Below are positions 1-8,496 of a stretch of 45,383 nt of DNA, in pieces. Position 1 is the stretch's first letter. Each line of letters starts with the position of its first letter. The notes below the pieces were generated by a model, which saw only the letters and a program-made list of their open reading frames with translations, ran no database searches and was not told the DNA's origin. A program made the translations under genes and the position numbers. The DNA is from Ruminococcus sp. (lineage in GTDB: Bacteria > Bacillota > Clostridia > Oscillospirales > Ruminococcaceae), in contig JALCDN010000005.1 in the NCBI GenBank assembly GCA_022641595.1, positions 1 to 45,383 on the forward strand, given 5' to 3'.

Positions 1-612
1 ATAGGACCAGGTTGTGTCCATCTGGGTGTTGAGAACATTCAGAAAGTTGGTGCTATAGGTAAGGCAGGCTATGGCTGGAGCGTCAAAATTATAGATGAAA
101 ACGGCAATACAGTAAAACAAGGCGAAGTTGGAGAGCTTGCTGTAAAAGGTCCGGGTGTTATGAAATGTTATTATCATGACCCGAAAGCTACGGCAGAAAC
201 TATTCATGATGGCTGGCTTTTTACAGGCGATATGGCTCAGGAAGATGAGGACGGTTTTATTTTCCTCGTTGACCGTAAAAAAGATGTTATCATAAGTGGC
301 GGCGAAAATCTCTATCCTGTACAGATAGAGGACTTTCTCAGAAGTAATCCTGCTATAAAGGACGTTGCAGTTATTGGACTTCCGGACAAGCGTCTGGGTG
401 AAATTGCTGCGGCAATTATTTCAATAAAGCCTGAATGCACCTGCACAGAAGACGATATCAATAATTTCTGTCAGAAACTTCCGAGATATAAGAGACCTCA
501 CAGAATTATTTTTGCTGAAGTACCAAGAAATCCTACCGGAAAAATTGAAAAGCCAAAGCTTCGCAAAATATATTGCGGCGAAAGTGTCGTTGCTACTCAG
601 AATAAAGCCTGA
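1..612 (+). CDS. Acyl-CoA synthetase / AMP-dependent ligase, C-terminal part
   Basis: The frame is open from base 1 and ends at TAA 610-612, so only the last 203 residues are present and the start lies outside the window. Family features seen are the adenylate-binding segment GWLFTGD, the hinge region with DRKKDVIISGGENLYP, and the C-terminal PTGKIEK whose Lys is the catalytic residue of the adenylate-forming family. Known family reaction: ATP-dependent activation of a carboxylic acid to acyl-AMP and then acyl-CoA. Chain length or substrate cannot be read from this part. The gap to coaX is short, so co-transcription is possible. Confidence 0.85.
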   Translation: MGPGCVHLGVENIQKVGAIGKAGYGWSVKIIDENGNTVKQGEVGELAVKGPGVMKCYYHDPKATAETIHDGWLFTGDMAQEDEDGFIFLVDRKKDVIISGGENLYPVQIEDFLRSNPAIKDVAVIGLPDKRLGEIAAAIISIKPECTCTEDDINNFCQKLPRYKRPHRIIFAEVPRNPTGKIEKPKLRKIYCGESVVATQNKA

Positions 613-666
613 AAATGCCAAAATGATTTTGAAGTATCTGAATCTTATCTTTGAAAGGTGAATTTT

Positions 667-1437
667 ATGATTTTAGCTGTCGATATAGGAAACACAAATA
701 TCGTTATAGGCTGCTTTGAGGATAACAGAATACTGTTTATCGAACGTCTGACAACCAATCAGTTTGCAACTGTTCTGGAATATTCAGTTTCATTCAAAAA
801 CGTGCTTGAGTTTAATGAAATTAAGGCAGATGAAATTGAAGGCTCAATTATTTCCTCAGTAGTTCCATCAGTAACAGATACAGTAAATGAAGCAGTAAAG
901 AAAACTATCGGAACAAAGTCAATTATTGTGGGACCCGGGATAAAAACAGGTCTCAGCATAATGATAGATAATCCGGCTCAGCTTGGAAGTGACCTCGTTG
1001 TTGGTGCTGTGGCAGGACTTGCAAATTACAGTCTGCCACTTGCTATCATTGATATGGGAACTGCAACCACTGTAGCTGTAGTTGACAGCAAAAAGCATTA
1101 TATCGGCGGTATTATTATGCCGGGAGTCAGAGTATCCCTTGATTCATTAACAGTAAAAACAGCGCAGCTGCCAAAAATAAGCCTTGAAGCTCCAAGCAGA
1201 GTTATAGGTACAAATACTATTGATTGTATGAAAAGTGGCATAATTTACGGAAGCGCTGCCAATATTGACGGCGTTCTTGACAGAATAGAAAATGAACTCG
1301 GTGAGAAAATTACTTGCGTTGCTACAGGCGGACTTGCAGAACTTATAATTCCTCATTGTAAGCGCAAGATAATTCTTGATCAGGAATTGCTGCTCAAAGG
1401 ACTTATGATTATCTATAATAAAAATAATCCAGTATAA
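667..1437 (+). CDS. coaX: Type III pantothenate kinase
   Basis: A 256-residue ASKHA-fold kinase that phosphorylates pantothenate in the first step of coenzyme A synthesis. Seen: the N-terminal phosphate-binding motif DIGNTN (residues 6-11), the Asp109 region LGSDLVVGA expected to hold the catalytic Asp, and the DMGTATT motif near residue 129. These are the signatures of the CoaX class, which is not inhibited by CoA. ATG 667 is preferred over the in-frame GTG 658 because AAAGGTG (654-660) lies six bases upstream and gives the usual start MILAVDIGNTN. The length is normal for the family. Confidence 0.93.
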   Translation: MILAVDIGNTNIVIGCFEDNRILFIERLTTNQFATVLEYSVSFKNVLEFNEIKADEIEGSIISSVVPSVTDTVNEAVKKTIGTKSIIVGPGIKTGLSIMIDNPAQLGSDLVVGAVAGLANYSLPLAIIDMGTATTVAVVDSKKHYIGGIIMPGVRVSLDSLTVKTAQLPKISLEAPSRVIGTNTIDCMKSGIIYGSAANIDGVLDRIENELGEKITCVATGGLAELIIPHCKRKIILDQELLLKGLMIIYNKNNPV

Positions 1438-1474
1438 ATATTTTGTCGGAAAAATATACGGAAAGGATTCTATA

Positions 1475-2053
1475 TTGGGAATTATCGAAAAGATTTACTC
1501 CATTGATGCCGATATTCTTTTATTCATTCAGGATAATCTCCGCTTTGCACCAATTACGACAGCTATGAGGTTTATTACTTCACTCGGTAATAAAGGTGCA
1601 GTGTGGCTTCTCATCGGCTTTATACTTTTAGCTTTCAAGAAATATAGAAAAGTAGGTATTACAGTAATAATTGCGGAAATATTTGGCTTGATTATTACAA
1701 ATCTTATGCTTAAAAACGCAGTACATAGAATAAGACCTTTTTACTATATAGATGGCCTGACAACGCTTATAAATTATCCAAAAGACTGGTCATTCCCGTC
1801 AGGACATACCACAAGCTCATTTGCTGCCGCATTAGTCATAGCATACTATATGCCAAAAAGATATGGGATTGCTGCAATTATTCTTGCTGTATTAATTGCA
1901 TATTCAAGGCTTTACGTTGGAGTACATTATCCGAGTGACGTTGTTGGCGGAATTATCTGCGGTGCAATTGCTGCGCTTTTGGCGGTATTTTTTGTTGAAA
2001 AGTCCTGTAATTATACTAAAAAAATATCCGCCGCAAAGCACAACGAAAAATAA
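1475..2053 (+). CDS. PAP2-family membrane phosphatase
   Basis: A 192-residue integral membrane protein with about five hydrophobic segments. The three PAP2 acid-phosphatase motifs are visible: K80 followed by R..RP, PSGH at residues 108-111, and SRLYVGVHYPSD with the nucleophilic His. Family members dephosphorylate lipid phosphates, often undecaprenyl pyrophosphate in cell-wall lipid recycling; the substrate here is inferred only. The start is TTG 1475, chosen because GAAAGGA (1461-1467) sits seven bases upstream and no ATG fits. A clear terminator follows immediately. Confidence 0.85.
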   Translation: MGIIEKIYSIDADILLFIQDNLRFAPITTAMRFITSLGNKGAVWLLIGFILLAFKKYRKVGITVIIAEIFGLIITNLMLKNAVHRIRPFYYIDGLTTLINYPKDWSFPSGHTTSSFAAALVIAYYMPKRYGIAAIILAVLIAYSRLYVGVHYPSDVVGGIICGAIAALLAVFFVEKSCNYTKKISAAKHNEK

Positions 2054-2054
2054 C

Positions 2055-2094
2055 AAAGCCTGTCCGCTGAAAAATCTTACGGACAGGCTTTTAA
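2055..2094 (+). terminator. Rho-independent terminator after the PAP2 gene
   Basis: AAAGCCTGTCCG (2055-2066) and its complement ending in GGACAGGCTTTT (2080-2092) form a stem of about 12 bp that runs into a short T tract. It overlaps the end of the PAP2 gene and closes that transcription unit before the ribosomal promoter. Confidence 0.85.
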
Positions 2095-2147
2095 AATTAG
2101 CATATTAAAAATTACAGACCGGATCTGCAAAAAAAGTTAAGAAATAC

Positions 2148-2176
2148 TTGACAAATTGACTTGTATATGTTAAAAT
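2148..2176 (+). promoter_or_regulatory. Sigma-A promoter for rplU-prp-rpmA
   Basis: TTGACA (2148-2153), a 17-base spacer and TAAAAT (2171-2176) make a near-consensus housekeeping promoter. Transcription would start near 2183, giving an rplU leader of about 80 nt. Confidence 0.85.
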
Positions 2177-2183
2177 AATCTTG

Positions 2184-2260
2184 CCGCATATTTCAGGCAG
2201 ATTTAAAGTGCTACTTTTAAGCACGCCTGACGTAGCGAGTTTTTAGAAAAGGCAGGTGCC
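2184..2260 (+). promoter_or_regulatory. Structured 5' leader of rplU (L21-leader position)
   Basis: TCAGGC (2193-2198) pairs with GCCTGA (2225-2230), enclosing GTGCT (2208-2212) paired with AGCAC (2220-2224). A one-sided bulge of about nine bases separates the two helices. The structure lies between the promoter and the ribosome-binding AGGTG (2254-2258). Firmicutes rplU operons commonly carry an L21 autoregulatory leader here; assignment to that RNA family rests on position and structure, not on a covariance search. Confidence 0.6.
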
Positions 2261-2265
2261 AAAGA

Positions 2266-2577
2266 ATGTACGCAGTTATTGAAACAGGCGGAAAACAGTA
2301 TCAGGTAAACGAAGGCGATGTATTATTCATCGAAAAGCTTTCAGCAGAGGCTGATGAGGCTGTAACCTTTGATAAGGTTGTTGCTCTTAGCAATGATGAG
2401 GGCTTTAAGCTCGGTGCTCCATACGTTGAGGGTGCTACTGTAAATGCTAAGGTTATTAAGAACGGCAAGGCTAAGAAGATCACAGTTTTCACTTACAAGT
2501 CAAAGAAGTGCGAAAAGAGAAAAATGGGTCACAGACAGCCTTACACTCAGGTAAAAATTGAGACAATCAACGCATAA
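2266..2577 (+). CDS. rplU: 50S ribosomal protein bL21
   Basis: 103 residues, the normal length for bL21, starting [14 protein letters not shown], with the basic C-terminal segment [11 protein letters not shown] typical of the family. It is a structural protein of the large ribosomal subunit that contacts 23S rRNA. It is first in the conserved rplU-prp-rpmA operon, preceded by a strong promoter and a hairpin leader, and three bases separate its stop from the prp start. Confidence 0.97.
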   Translation: MYAVIETGGKQYQVNEGDVLFIEKLSAEADEAVTFDKVVALSNDEGFKLGAPYVEGATVNAKVIKNGKAKKITVFTYKSKKCEKRKMGHRQPYTQVKIETINA

Positions 2578-2580
2578 GCT

Positions 2581-2895
2581 ATGATTGTTGCTGAATTTAT
2601 CTGCGGAAAAAATCTGATGACGGGATTTACTGTAAGCGGACATGCCGGCTATAATACAAATGGCAACGATATTGCTTGTGCTTCAGTTTCCTCTGCTGTT
2701 CAGTTTGCAGCAAATCTGATTACCGAAATTTTCAAAGTAAAGTCAGACGTATATGTCGGCAATGACATTATTCGCTTTAAACTTTGCTCTGAATCGGAAC
2801 AGGCAGGAAAAATTATTTCAGGTCTTAAGCTTCAGCTCGAATTGCTGTCACAGGAATTTCCCAAGACTATTAATATTAAAATTTTGGAGGTGTAA
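2581..2895 (+). CDS. prp: Ribosomal-processing cysteine protease Prp
   Basis: 104 residues with the Prp catalytic pair visible in GHAGY (His21) and DIACASVSS (Cys33). In Firmicutes this enzyme removes the N-terminal extension of ribosomal protein L27, which is required before L27 can work in the peptidyl transferase centre. Its position between rplU and rpmA is the conserved one, and the downstream L27 does carry the matching extension. Three bases separate it from rplU and two from rpmA, so it is translated within the operon. Confidence 0.93.
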   Translation: MIVAEFICGKNLMTGFTVSGHAGYNTNGNDIACASVSSAVQFAANLITEIFKVKSDVYVGNDIIRFKLCSESEQAGKIISGLKLQLELLSQEFPKTINIKILEV

Positions 2896-2897
2896 GT

Positions 2898-3176
2898 ATG
2901 TTAGTAATTAGTATGCAGTTCTTCGCTCATAAAAAGGGTGTTGGTTCTACAAAAAACGGTCGTGATTCAGCCGCTCAGAGACTCGGTGTCAAGAGAGGCG
3001 ACGGACAGTTCGTTCTTGCCGGAAATATTCTCGTTCGCCAGCGTGGTACTCATATCCACCCGGGTAACGGTGTCGGAATCGGTTCCGATGATACATTATA
3101 CGCTACTGTAAGCGGTAAGGTTAAGTTTGAACGTGACGGACGTGACCGTAAAAAGGTTTCTGTTTACGCAGAATAA
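2898..3176 (+). CDS. rpmA: 50S ribosomal protein bL27 with cleavable N-terminus
   Basis: 92 residues. The first nine, MLVISMQFF, precede [15 protein letters not shown], which is the mature N-terminus that reaches the peptidyl transferase centre. This matches the Prp cleavage pattern known from Staphylococcus aureus, where cleavage falls after a QFF-like motif. The ATG at 2898 is preceded by GGAGGTG inside the end of prp. A terminator follows the stop codon closely. Confidence 0.97.
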   Translation: MLVISMQFFAHKKGVGSTKNGRDSAAQRLGVKRGDGQFVLAGNILVRQRGTHIHPGNGVGIGSDDTLYATVSGKVKFERDGRDRKKVSVYAE

Positions 3177-3194
3177 TTATTACGCTTCATTGTC

Positions 3195-3228
3195 GAAAAT
3201 CCCGAGCTTATGCTTGGGATTTTCTTTT
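3195..3228 (+). terminator. Terminator of rplU-prp-rpmA
   Basis: GAAAATCCC (3195-3203) pairs with GGGATTTTC (3216-3224) and is followed by TTTT. The 190 bases between this and obgE hold no recognisable gene; a TATAAT at 3365-3370 could be the -10 element for obgE, but no good -35 is visible. Confidence 0.85.
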
Positions 3229-3419
3229 GAAAAAGCTCAGTAATCTCTTAATGTAAAGAAACGCATAGTCGGATTTGCTATGCCGCAGCAATGCTATGCT
3301 TGAAATCCACATACATTTCTTTCGGAATTTCCGCTAAGAAAATAATCGACAATGCCTTCAGCACTATAATTTTAAATGCTGACAGCGTAAAATAATGGCG
3401 ATGCCTTATGAGGTGAATT

Positions 3420-4697
3420 ATGTTTGTAGATAAAGCAAGAATTAAAATCAAAGCCGGAGATGGCGGAGACGGTGCCGTTTCCTTCCATCGTGAAAAGTAT
3501 GTTGCTGCAGGCGGACCCGACGGCGGTGACGGCGGAAAAGGCGGAGATATTATTTTTCAGGTTGATGATAACTTCTCAACGCTCATAGATTTCCGCTATA
3601 AACGCAAGTATATGGCAAATAAAGGCGAAGACGGAAGTGCAAATAACTGCACCGGAAAAAACGCTGAGCCGCTTATTATAAAAGTTCCAAGGGGTACTCT
3701 CATTAAAGACGCTGAAACCGGTCGTATTATGGCTGATATGTCATCCGACGAACCTTGCATTGTCGCAAAAGGCGGAAAAGGCGGTAAGGGTAACGTAAAT
3801 TTTGCAACATCAACTCGTCAGATACCTAAATTCGCAAAACCCGGCTTTATCGGTGAAGAATTTGACGTAATTCTTGAACTGAAGCTGCTTGCTGATGTAG
3901 GTCTTGTTGGTTTCCCAAATGTTGGTAAATCAACACTTATATCTGTTGTAAGTGCTGCTAAGCCAAAAATCGCAAATTACCATTTTACTACACTTACCCC
4001 TGTTCTCGGAGTGGTAAAGGTCGAGGAAGAAAAGTCATTTGTAATGGCTGATATCCCAGGTCTTATTGAGGGTGCAAGTGACGGAGTCGGTCTCGGTCAC
4101 GAATTTTTGCGTCACGTTGAAAGATGCCGTCTCATTCTTCATGTGCTTGATGTTTCAGGAATTGAAGGCAGAAATCCTGCTGATGACTTTGAAACCATCA
4201 ATAAGGAACTTGCTAATTTTAGTGAGGAGCTTGTAAAATGTCCTCAGATAGTGGCTGCGAATAAGTGCGATATGGCTACTGATGAGCAGATATCAAAGCT
4301 TCGTGATTTTATTACTGCCAAGGGAATACCTTTTTACTGCATATCAGCAGCTACAACAAAAGGAACAGCTGAACTTATTCAAAAGGTAGCTCAGGTACTC
4401 GATACACTGCCGCCAATTAAGGAATATCAGGCTGAACCTTTACCAGAGCCGACACTTGATGAATCTGCCGGATTAAATGAAAAATTCGAAATCACTGTCG
4501 ATAATGATATTTACTTTGTTGATGCACCTTGGATTGAACCAATTATGCGTACAATTGACATTGATGACTATTCATCTCTTCAATATTTTCAGAGAGTTCT
4601 CAGAAACAGTGGAATTATTGATAAACTTGAAGAAATGGGCATCAACGAGGGAGATACTGTTGACCTGCTTGGCTTTGAATTTGACTATGTAAAATAA
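3420..4697 (+). CDS. obgE: GTPase Obg
   Basis: 425 residues with the three Obg parts in order. A glycine-rich Obg fold covers about residues 1-158 (many GGDGG and GGKGG repeats). A G domain follows with P-loop GFPNVGKST near 164-172, DIPGLIEGA (switch II) and NKCD. A C-terminal OCT domain covers about 350-425. Obg is an essential GTPase associated with 50S ribosome assembly and the stress response. The ATG follows AGGTGAA. Only two bases separate it from the mini-RNase III gene, so the two are likely translated together. Confidence 0.96.
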   Translation: MFVDKARIKIKAGDGGDGAVSFHREKYVAAGGPDGGDGGKGGDIIFQVDDNFSTLIDFRYKRKYMANKGEDGSANNCTGKNAEPLIIKVPRGTLIKDAETGRIMADMSSDEPCIVAKGGKGGKGNVNFATSTRQIPKFAKPGFIGEEFDVILELKLLADVGLVGFPNVGKSTLISVVSAAKPKIANYHFTTLTPVLGVVKVEEEKSFVMADIPGLIEGASDGVGLGHEFLRHVERCRLILHVLDVSGIEGRNPADDFETINKELANFSEELVKCPQIVAANKCDMATDEQISKLRDFITAKGIPFYCISAATTKGTAELIQKVAQVLDTLPPIKEYQAEPLPEPTLDESAGLNEKFEITVDNDIYFVDAPWIEPIMRTIDIDDYSSLQYFQRVLRNSGIIDKLEEMGINEGDTVDLLGFEFDYVK

Positions 4698-4699
4698 AT

Positions 4700-5113
4700 A
4701 TGAATAAAATTATAAGCGAACACGATGCAAATCAATACAGTCCATTATCACTTGCTTTTCTTGGAGACGGTGTTTATGACGTGCTTGTTCGTCATTATTT
4801 GCTCTCAATTGCAAATATGCCTGTCGCAAAACTTCATTCAATGAAAATAAAACTCGCTTGTTGTGAATTTCAGTCAAAAGCTTATGACAAGCTTACAGAG
4901 TTGCTTTGTGAGCATGAGCTTTCAATTCTCAAAAGAGGACGAAATGCGTCTGGCAATACAATTCCAAAGCATTCAAGCTCCGCTGAATACAAAAAAGCTA
5001 CTGCTGTTGAATGTCTGTTTGGTTATCTATACCTTACGGGCAATAATGACAGAATTAACGAGATTTTTGATTTGATTTGCAATTTATATATATCAGAAAA
5101 CCAAGACTTGTAA
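4700..5113 (+). CDS. mrnC: Mini-ribonuclease III
   Basis: 137 residues, a single RNase III catalytic domain without a double-stranded RNA-binding domain. The signature LAFLGDGVYDVLVRHYL holds Asp23, the position reported as catalytic in Bacillus Mini-III. In Bacillus this enzyme matures 23S rRNA ends. It sits two bases after obgE and just before the YebC-family gene, in a ribosome-related neighbourhood. Confidence 0.88.
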   Translation: MNKIISEHDANQYSPLSLAFLGDGVYDVLVRHYLLSIANMPVAKLHSMKIKLACCEFQSKAYDKLTELLCEHELSILKRGRNASGNTIPKHSSSAEYKKATAVECLFGYLYLTGNNDRINEIFDLICNLYISENQDL

Positions 5114-5140
5114 ACTATTACTGATAAGGAGTATTTTGTT

Positions 5141-5869
5141 ATGTCAGGACATTCAAAATGGAATAATATCAAACGTAAAAAAGAAGCTACTGACGCCGTT
5201 AAAGGTAAGGTCTTTACAAAAATCGGTCGTGAAATAACCGTTTGCGTTAAAGAAGGCGGTGCTGATCCTAATAACAACAGTAAACTTCGTGACCTTATTG
5301 CAAAGGCAAAGGCAAGCAACGTTCCTAACGATAATATTGACAGAGTTATCAAAAAAGCTGCCGGAAGTGACGACAAAAACAGCTACGAAACTATGGTTTA
5401 TGAAGGTTATGGTCCAAGCGGAGTAGCAGTTATCGTGGAATGTCTTACGGATAATAAAAACAGAACCGCAGGCGATGTACGTCATTATTTTGATAAGTTC
5501 GGCGGAAATCTCGGTACAACAGGTTGTGTTTCATTTATGTTTACTCAAAAAGGCTTTGTCATTCTTGAAAACACGGGAATTGATGAGGATACTGTAATGG
5601 AGGACTGCTTTGAATTTGGCGGTGATGATCTTACGGTAAATGAAGAAACAATTGAAATTGAATGTGCTCCGGAAAATCTTCACGCTTTGAGAGAAGGTAT
5701 GACTTCAAAAGGCTATAATGTTCTTTCTGCTGATGCAGAACAGGTTCCTTCAACATACACAACACTTACCGATGAGGATAGTATTAAGAAAATGGAACTC
5801 CTTCTTGAACACCTTGAAGACAACGATGATGTTCAGAATGTTTACCATAACTGGGAAACAAATGACTGA
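5141..5869 (+). CDS. YebC/PmpR-family protein
   Basis: 242 residues, full length, with the typical start MSGHSKWNNIKRKKEATDA and the basic N-terminal helices of the family. Members have been described as DNA-binding regulators and, more recently, as translation factors relieving stalling at proline stretches; which applies here cannot be read from sequence. AAGGAG (5125-5130) lies upstream of the ATG. A strong terminator follows at 5894-5921. Confidence 0.93.
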   Translation: MSGHSKWNNIKRKKEATDAVKGKVFTKIGREITVCVKEGGADPNNNSKLRDLIAKAKASNVPNDNIDRVIKKAAGSDDKNSYETMVYEGYGPSGVAVIVECLTDNKNRTAGDVRHYFDKFGGNLGTTGCVSFMFTQKGFVILENTGIDEDTVMEDCFEFGGDDLTVNEETIEIECAPENLHALREGMTSKGYNVLSADAEQVPSTYTTLTDEDSIKKMELLLEHLEDNDDVQNVYHNWETND

Positions 5870-5893
5870 TAACAGAATATAATAATTTTTGAG

Positions 5894-5921
5894 GCTGCTG
5901 CATCTTTGTGCAGCAGCTTTT
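5894..5921 (+). terminator. Rho-independent terminator after the YebC gene
   Basis: GCTGCTGCA (5894-5902) pairs perfectly with TGCAGCAGC (5909-5917), with a six-base loop and a TTTT tail. It separates the obgE-mrnC-yebC unit from rpe. Confidence 0.9.
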
Positions 5922-6028
5922 CCATTGATTTGCGAACTACAAAATATTGTATAATATATTAGCAAATTTTCAAAGAATTCTTTTATACATTTTTTACTAA
6001 AAAAATAGGTGAAAATTTGCGTAAGTTA

Positions 6029-6057
6029 TTGACGTGAATTGATAAATATTATATAAT
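6029..6057 (+). promoter_or_regulatory. Sigma-A promoter for the rpe-rnfDEA unit
   Basis: TTGACG (6029-6034), a 17-base spacer and a perfect TATAAT (6052-6057). A second AT-rich TATAAT at 5950-5955 lacks a well-spaced -35. Because rpe and the Rnf-like genes are almost contiguous, this is the likely promoter for all of them. Confidence 0.85.
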
Positions 6058-6108
6058 AAGAAGTGTGATTGATTTCATAATCATATTGGTGTAAAAAGGA
6101 TGAGATAT

Positions 6109-6756
6109 TTGAAAAATTTAGTTTCAGCTTCAATTTTAAGTGCTGATATGCTTAAGCTTGGTGAAGAAGTAAGAAAACTTGAAAAAAATAATGTGGATAT
6201 GCTGCATTTTGACGTTATGGACGGCATATTTGTCAACAATATAACCTATGGCATTCCTATATTAAATTCAATTAACAAGATTACTGATATCACTCTCGAT
6301 GTTCATCTTATGATTTCTGAACCATTAAAATATGTGAATGCTTTTGCAGATAACGGTGCAGATATCATCACATTTCACATTGAAAGTAAAAGCGATCCGC
6401 TCGAAACAATTAATGCAATAAAACAAAAAGGTGTGAAGGCTGCTATTGCTTTGAAACCGAATACACCTGTAGCCGTTGTCGAAAAATTTGTACCATATCT
6501 GGATATGATACTTATAATGACAGTAGAACCGGGCTTCGGAGGTCAGAAGTTCATTGAATCAACTGTATCAAAAATCCGTGACCTTAGAAAATTTATAACC
6601 GATAATGAACTGTCAGCTGATATCCAGGTGGACGGTGGCATTGACGCCGTTACATCACAAAAAGTTAAGTCCGCCGGTGCTAATGTTCTCGTTTCGGGAA
6701 GTTACCTGTTTAAATCTGAAAATATGAGTGATGCAGTAAAACATATAAGGGAGTAA
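6109..6756 (+). CDS. rpe: Ribulose-phosphate 3-epimerase
   Basis: A TIM-barrel epimerase of 215 residues interconverting ribulose 5-phosphate and xylulose 5-phosphate in the pentose phosphate pathway. Seen: VSASILSAD at the N-terminus, LHFDVMDG with metal/catalytic His33, Asp35 and Asp38, DVHLM, VEPGFGGQKF and VDGGI. TTG 6109 is chosen because AAAAAGGA (6093-6100) is eight bases upstream and gives MKNLVSAS. ATG 6100, three codons earlier, overlaps the Shine-Dalgarno and is less likely. Five bases separate it from the Rnf-like D gene. Confidence 0.93.
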   Translation: MKNLVSASILSADMLKLGEEVRKLEKNNVDMLHFDVMDGIFVNNITYGIPILNSINKITDITLDVHLMISEPLKYVNAFADNGADIITFHIESKSDPLETINAIKQKGVKAAIALKPNTPVAVVEKFVPYLDMILIMTVEPGFGGQKFIESTVSKIRDLRKFITDNELSADIQVDGGIDAVTSQKVKSAGANVLVSGSYLFKSENMSDAVKHIRE

Positions 6757-6761
6757 CTGCA

Positions 6762-7889
6762 ATGCTTATTAATAAAGCAAAAAAAGAGAGATTTGTCTGG
6801 CTTGATATCACTATTACACTTGCGGCACTTCAGCTTATGGCTTACTTTTATTATGGCTTGCATACGGTTGTAACCGCTTTTGCGTGTGTAGCATTTTCGT
6901 TTGTATGTGAATATATTTCTGTTCGCCTGTCAAACAAAAAGTTTACAGCCGATAATCTGACGTGCGTGAGTGATGGTCTTATAATTTCACTTATGATGCC
7001 GGCTGGAATCGACTATAAGATTCCTGTAATGGCATGTATTTTTGCTAATGTTGTAGGAAAAAATATTTTCGGCGGAAGAAAAAATATAATTTTTTCTCCT
7101 GCTGCTGTTGGGTATCTTTTTGCACTTACTTCATGGAAGGACAAGCTTAATATGTATCCTCTGCCGTTTGCAAGAATCGGCATCAGGGAACAAGCAAAGG
7201 AACTTGCAGTTTCTGCATCGTACACATTTAATACAACAGGAAAACTTTCTCTTTCTGATTATGATATCCTGCTCGGAAATTTTTGCGGTGGTGTCGGAAC
7301 GGTAAGTATATTGCTTTTGCTGATAAGTGCAGTTATTTTGCTGTTCAGACGTGATATTTCTTTAGGTGCTTTTGTCGGAGCTGTTGCAGGAAATGTATTT
7401 ATGTCTGTAGTATGCCCGGTGACATCAGATATTTCTGATACGCTGAAGTATGTATTTACAACAAATATGACGCTCTTTGCCACAATATTTATTATTTCTG
7501 ACATAAGAACAACTCCTCATAAATCGTACTATAGCTTCTATTATGGACTCTTTACTGCATTGATTTCATATGCACTTCTTTTAACAACAGGAATTGAAAA
7601 TCTTTCCGTAATTATTGCTGTTTTGCTCACGCCTCTCGCTCTTGCACTTAAAAAGCTTGAAGATAAAATCAAATACCTCAAAAGTACTGAGACAATCGTT
7701 GAAACAGTTAAACAGAATAATGAACTGTCAGAAGAGATTGCAGCAGATATTTCAGTGGAAAATGATGATATATCGGAAATCGCATCTGATGCTATAAAGG
7801 AAATAAATGAAATTTCAGGCAATAACGTTTCAGCCGTTTCTTTTGAAGCAGCACAAATCGGAGAAGGTGATATAAGTGAAAATGCATAA
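6762..7889 (+). CDS. RnfD/NqrB-family membrane subunit, atypical
   Basis: 375 residues. About the first 295 form a polytopic membrane domain with RnfD features: SDGLIISLMMP, VVGKNIFGGRKNIIFSPA and ILLGNFCGGVGTVS. In canonical RnfD/NqrB a Thr in an S-G/A-A-T motif carries covalent FMN. The matching place here reads VSASYT (about residues 150-155), so the motif is degenerate, although the Thr could survive. The last 80 residues are a hydrophilic acidic tail not usual for RnfD. The gene starts a D-E-A trio, with GTG starts and overlapping or abutting ends. Known family role: part of the Rnf/Nqr ion-translocating ferredoxin- or NADH-linked complex. Redox function here is doubtful. Confidence 0.8.
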   Translation: MLINKAKKERFVWLDITITLAALQLMAYFYYGLHTVVTAFACVAFSFVCEYISVRLSNKKFTADNLTCVSDGLIISLMMPAGIDYKIPVMACIFANVVGKNIFGGRKNIIFSPAAVGYLFALTSWKDKLNMYPLPFARIGIREQAKELAVSASYTFNTTGKLSLSDYDILLGNFCGGVGTVSILLLLISAVILLFRRDISLGAFVGAVAGNVFMSVVCPVTSDISDTLKYVFTTNMTLFATIFIISDIRTTPHKSYYSFYYGLFTALISYALLLTTGIENLSVIIAVLLTPLALALKKLEDKIKYLKSTETIVETVKQNNELSEEIAADISVENDDISEIASDAIKEINEISGNNVSAVSFEAAQIGEGDISENA

Positions 7890-8496
7890 TTTCTCTCCTG
7901 TTGACGGACTGCTCAGAGATAATACTGTTTTGTCTGCTGGTATGGTAATATCGCCGATAATAATATGTGGAAATAATTTGCAAAATGCTGTTGCTCTTAT
8001 TTATGCTTTTTCAATAATTACATTGTTTTCTGTGGCTCTTGCGTCTTTTGTGCCGCAAAAGCTTCCATATGCAGCAAAGATTATTGCCTATGCAATAATT
8101 TCGTCTGCGATCTTTATTCCTGTTAAAATTCTTACGGAGCAGATCTATCCTCAATGTTCTGAAAGCATCGGTATATATTTTCCATTGCTTGCTGTCAATT
8201 CTCTTATAGTTTATCAGACTGAAGTAAGATTCTTTAAAATGAGAAAACTGAAAATGATTTCGTCACTCGTTTTCTATATTCTCGGATTTGATTTTGTTAT
8301 ACTTCTTGTGGGCTTTATAAGAGAACTTCTTGCTTACGGAACAATCTATAATCATGTCGTTAATATGGATTCTATTATCAGTGGTATTGGTGCACCTTTT
8401 GGTGGCTTTATATTGCTTGGACTTCTTTGCGGCATTTTCAGAAAGCTCCGTACAATAGCTTCGTCGGGAAATGATTCAGACTCAGAGGTGAAGTAA
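7876..8496 (+). CDS. RnfE/NqrD-family membrane subunit lacking both cluster cysteines
   Basis: 206 residues, about six membrane segments. GTG 7876 is the start, with AAGGTGA five bases upstream, and it overlaps the end of the D gene by 14 bases. It aligns without gaps, from memory, to the RnfE start: GLLRDNTVL matches GLWKNNSAL of E. coli RsxE. In that alignment the Cys of the LGLCP motif becomes Ser26 (VISP), and the Cys of the PLIVTNC motif becomes Ser109 (PLLAVNS). Those two Cys are ligands of the intramembrane iron-sulfur cluster in Nqr/Rnf. Fold family is clear; function is not. Confidence 0.78.
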   Translation: MKMHNFSPVDGLLRDNTVLSAGMVISPIIICGNNLQNAVALIYAFSIITLFSVALASFVPQKLPYAAKIIAYAIISSAIFIPVKILTEQIYPQCSESIGIYFPLLAVNSLIVYQTEVRFFKMRKLKMISSLVFYILGFDFVILLVGFIRELLAYGTIYNHVVNMDSIISGIGAPFGGFILLGLLCGIFRKLRTIASSGNDSDSEVK

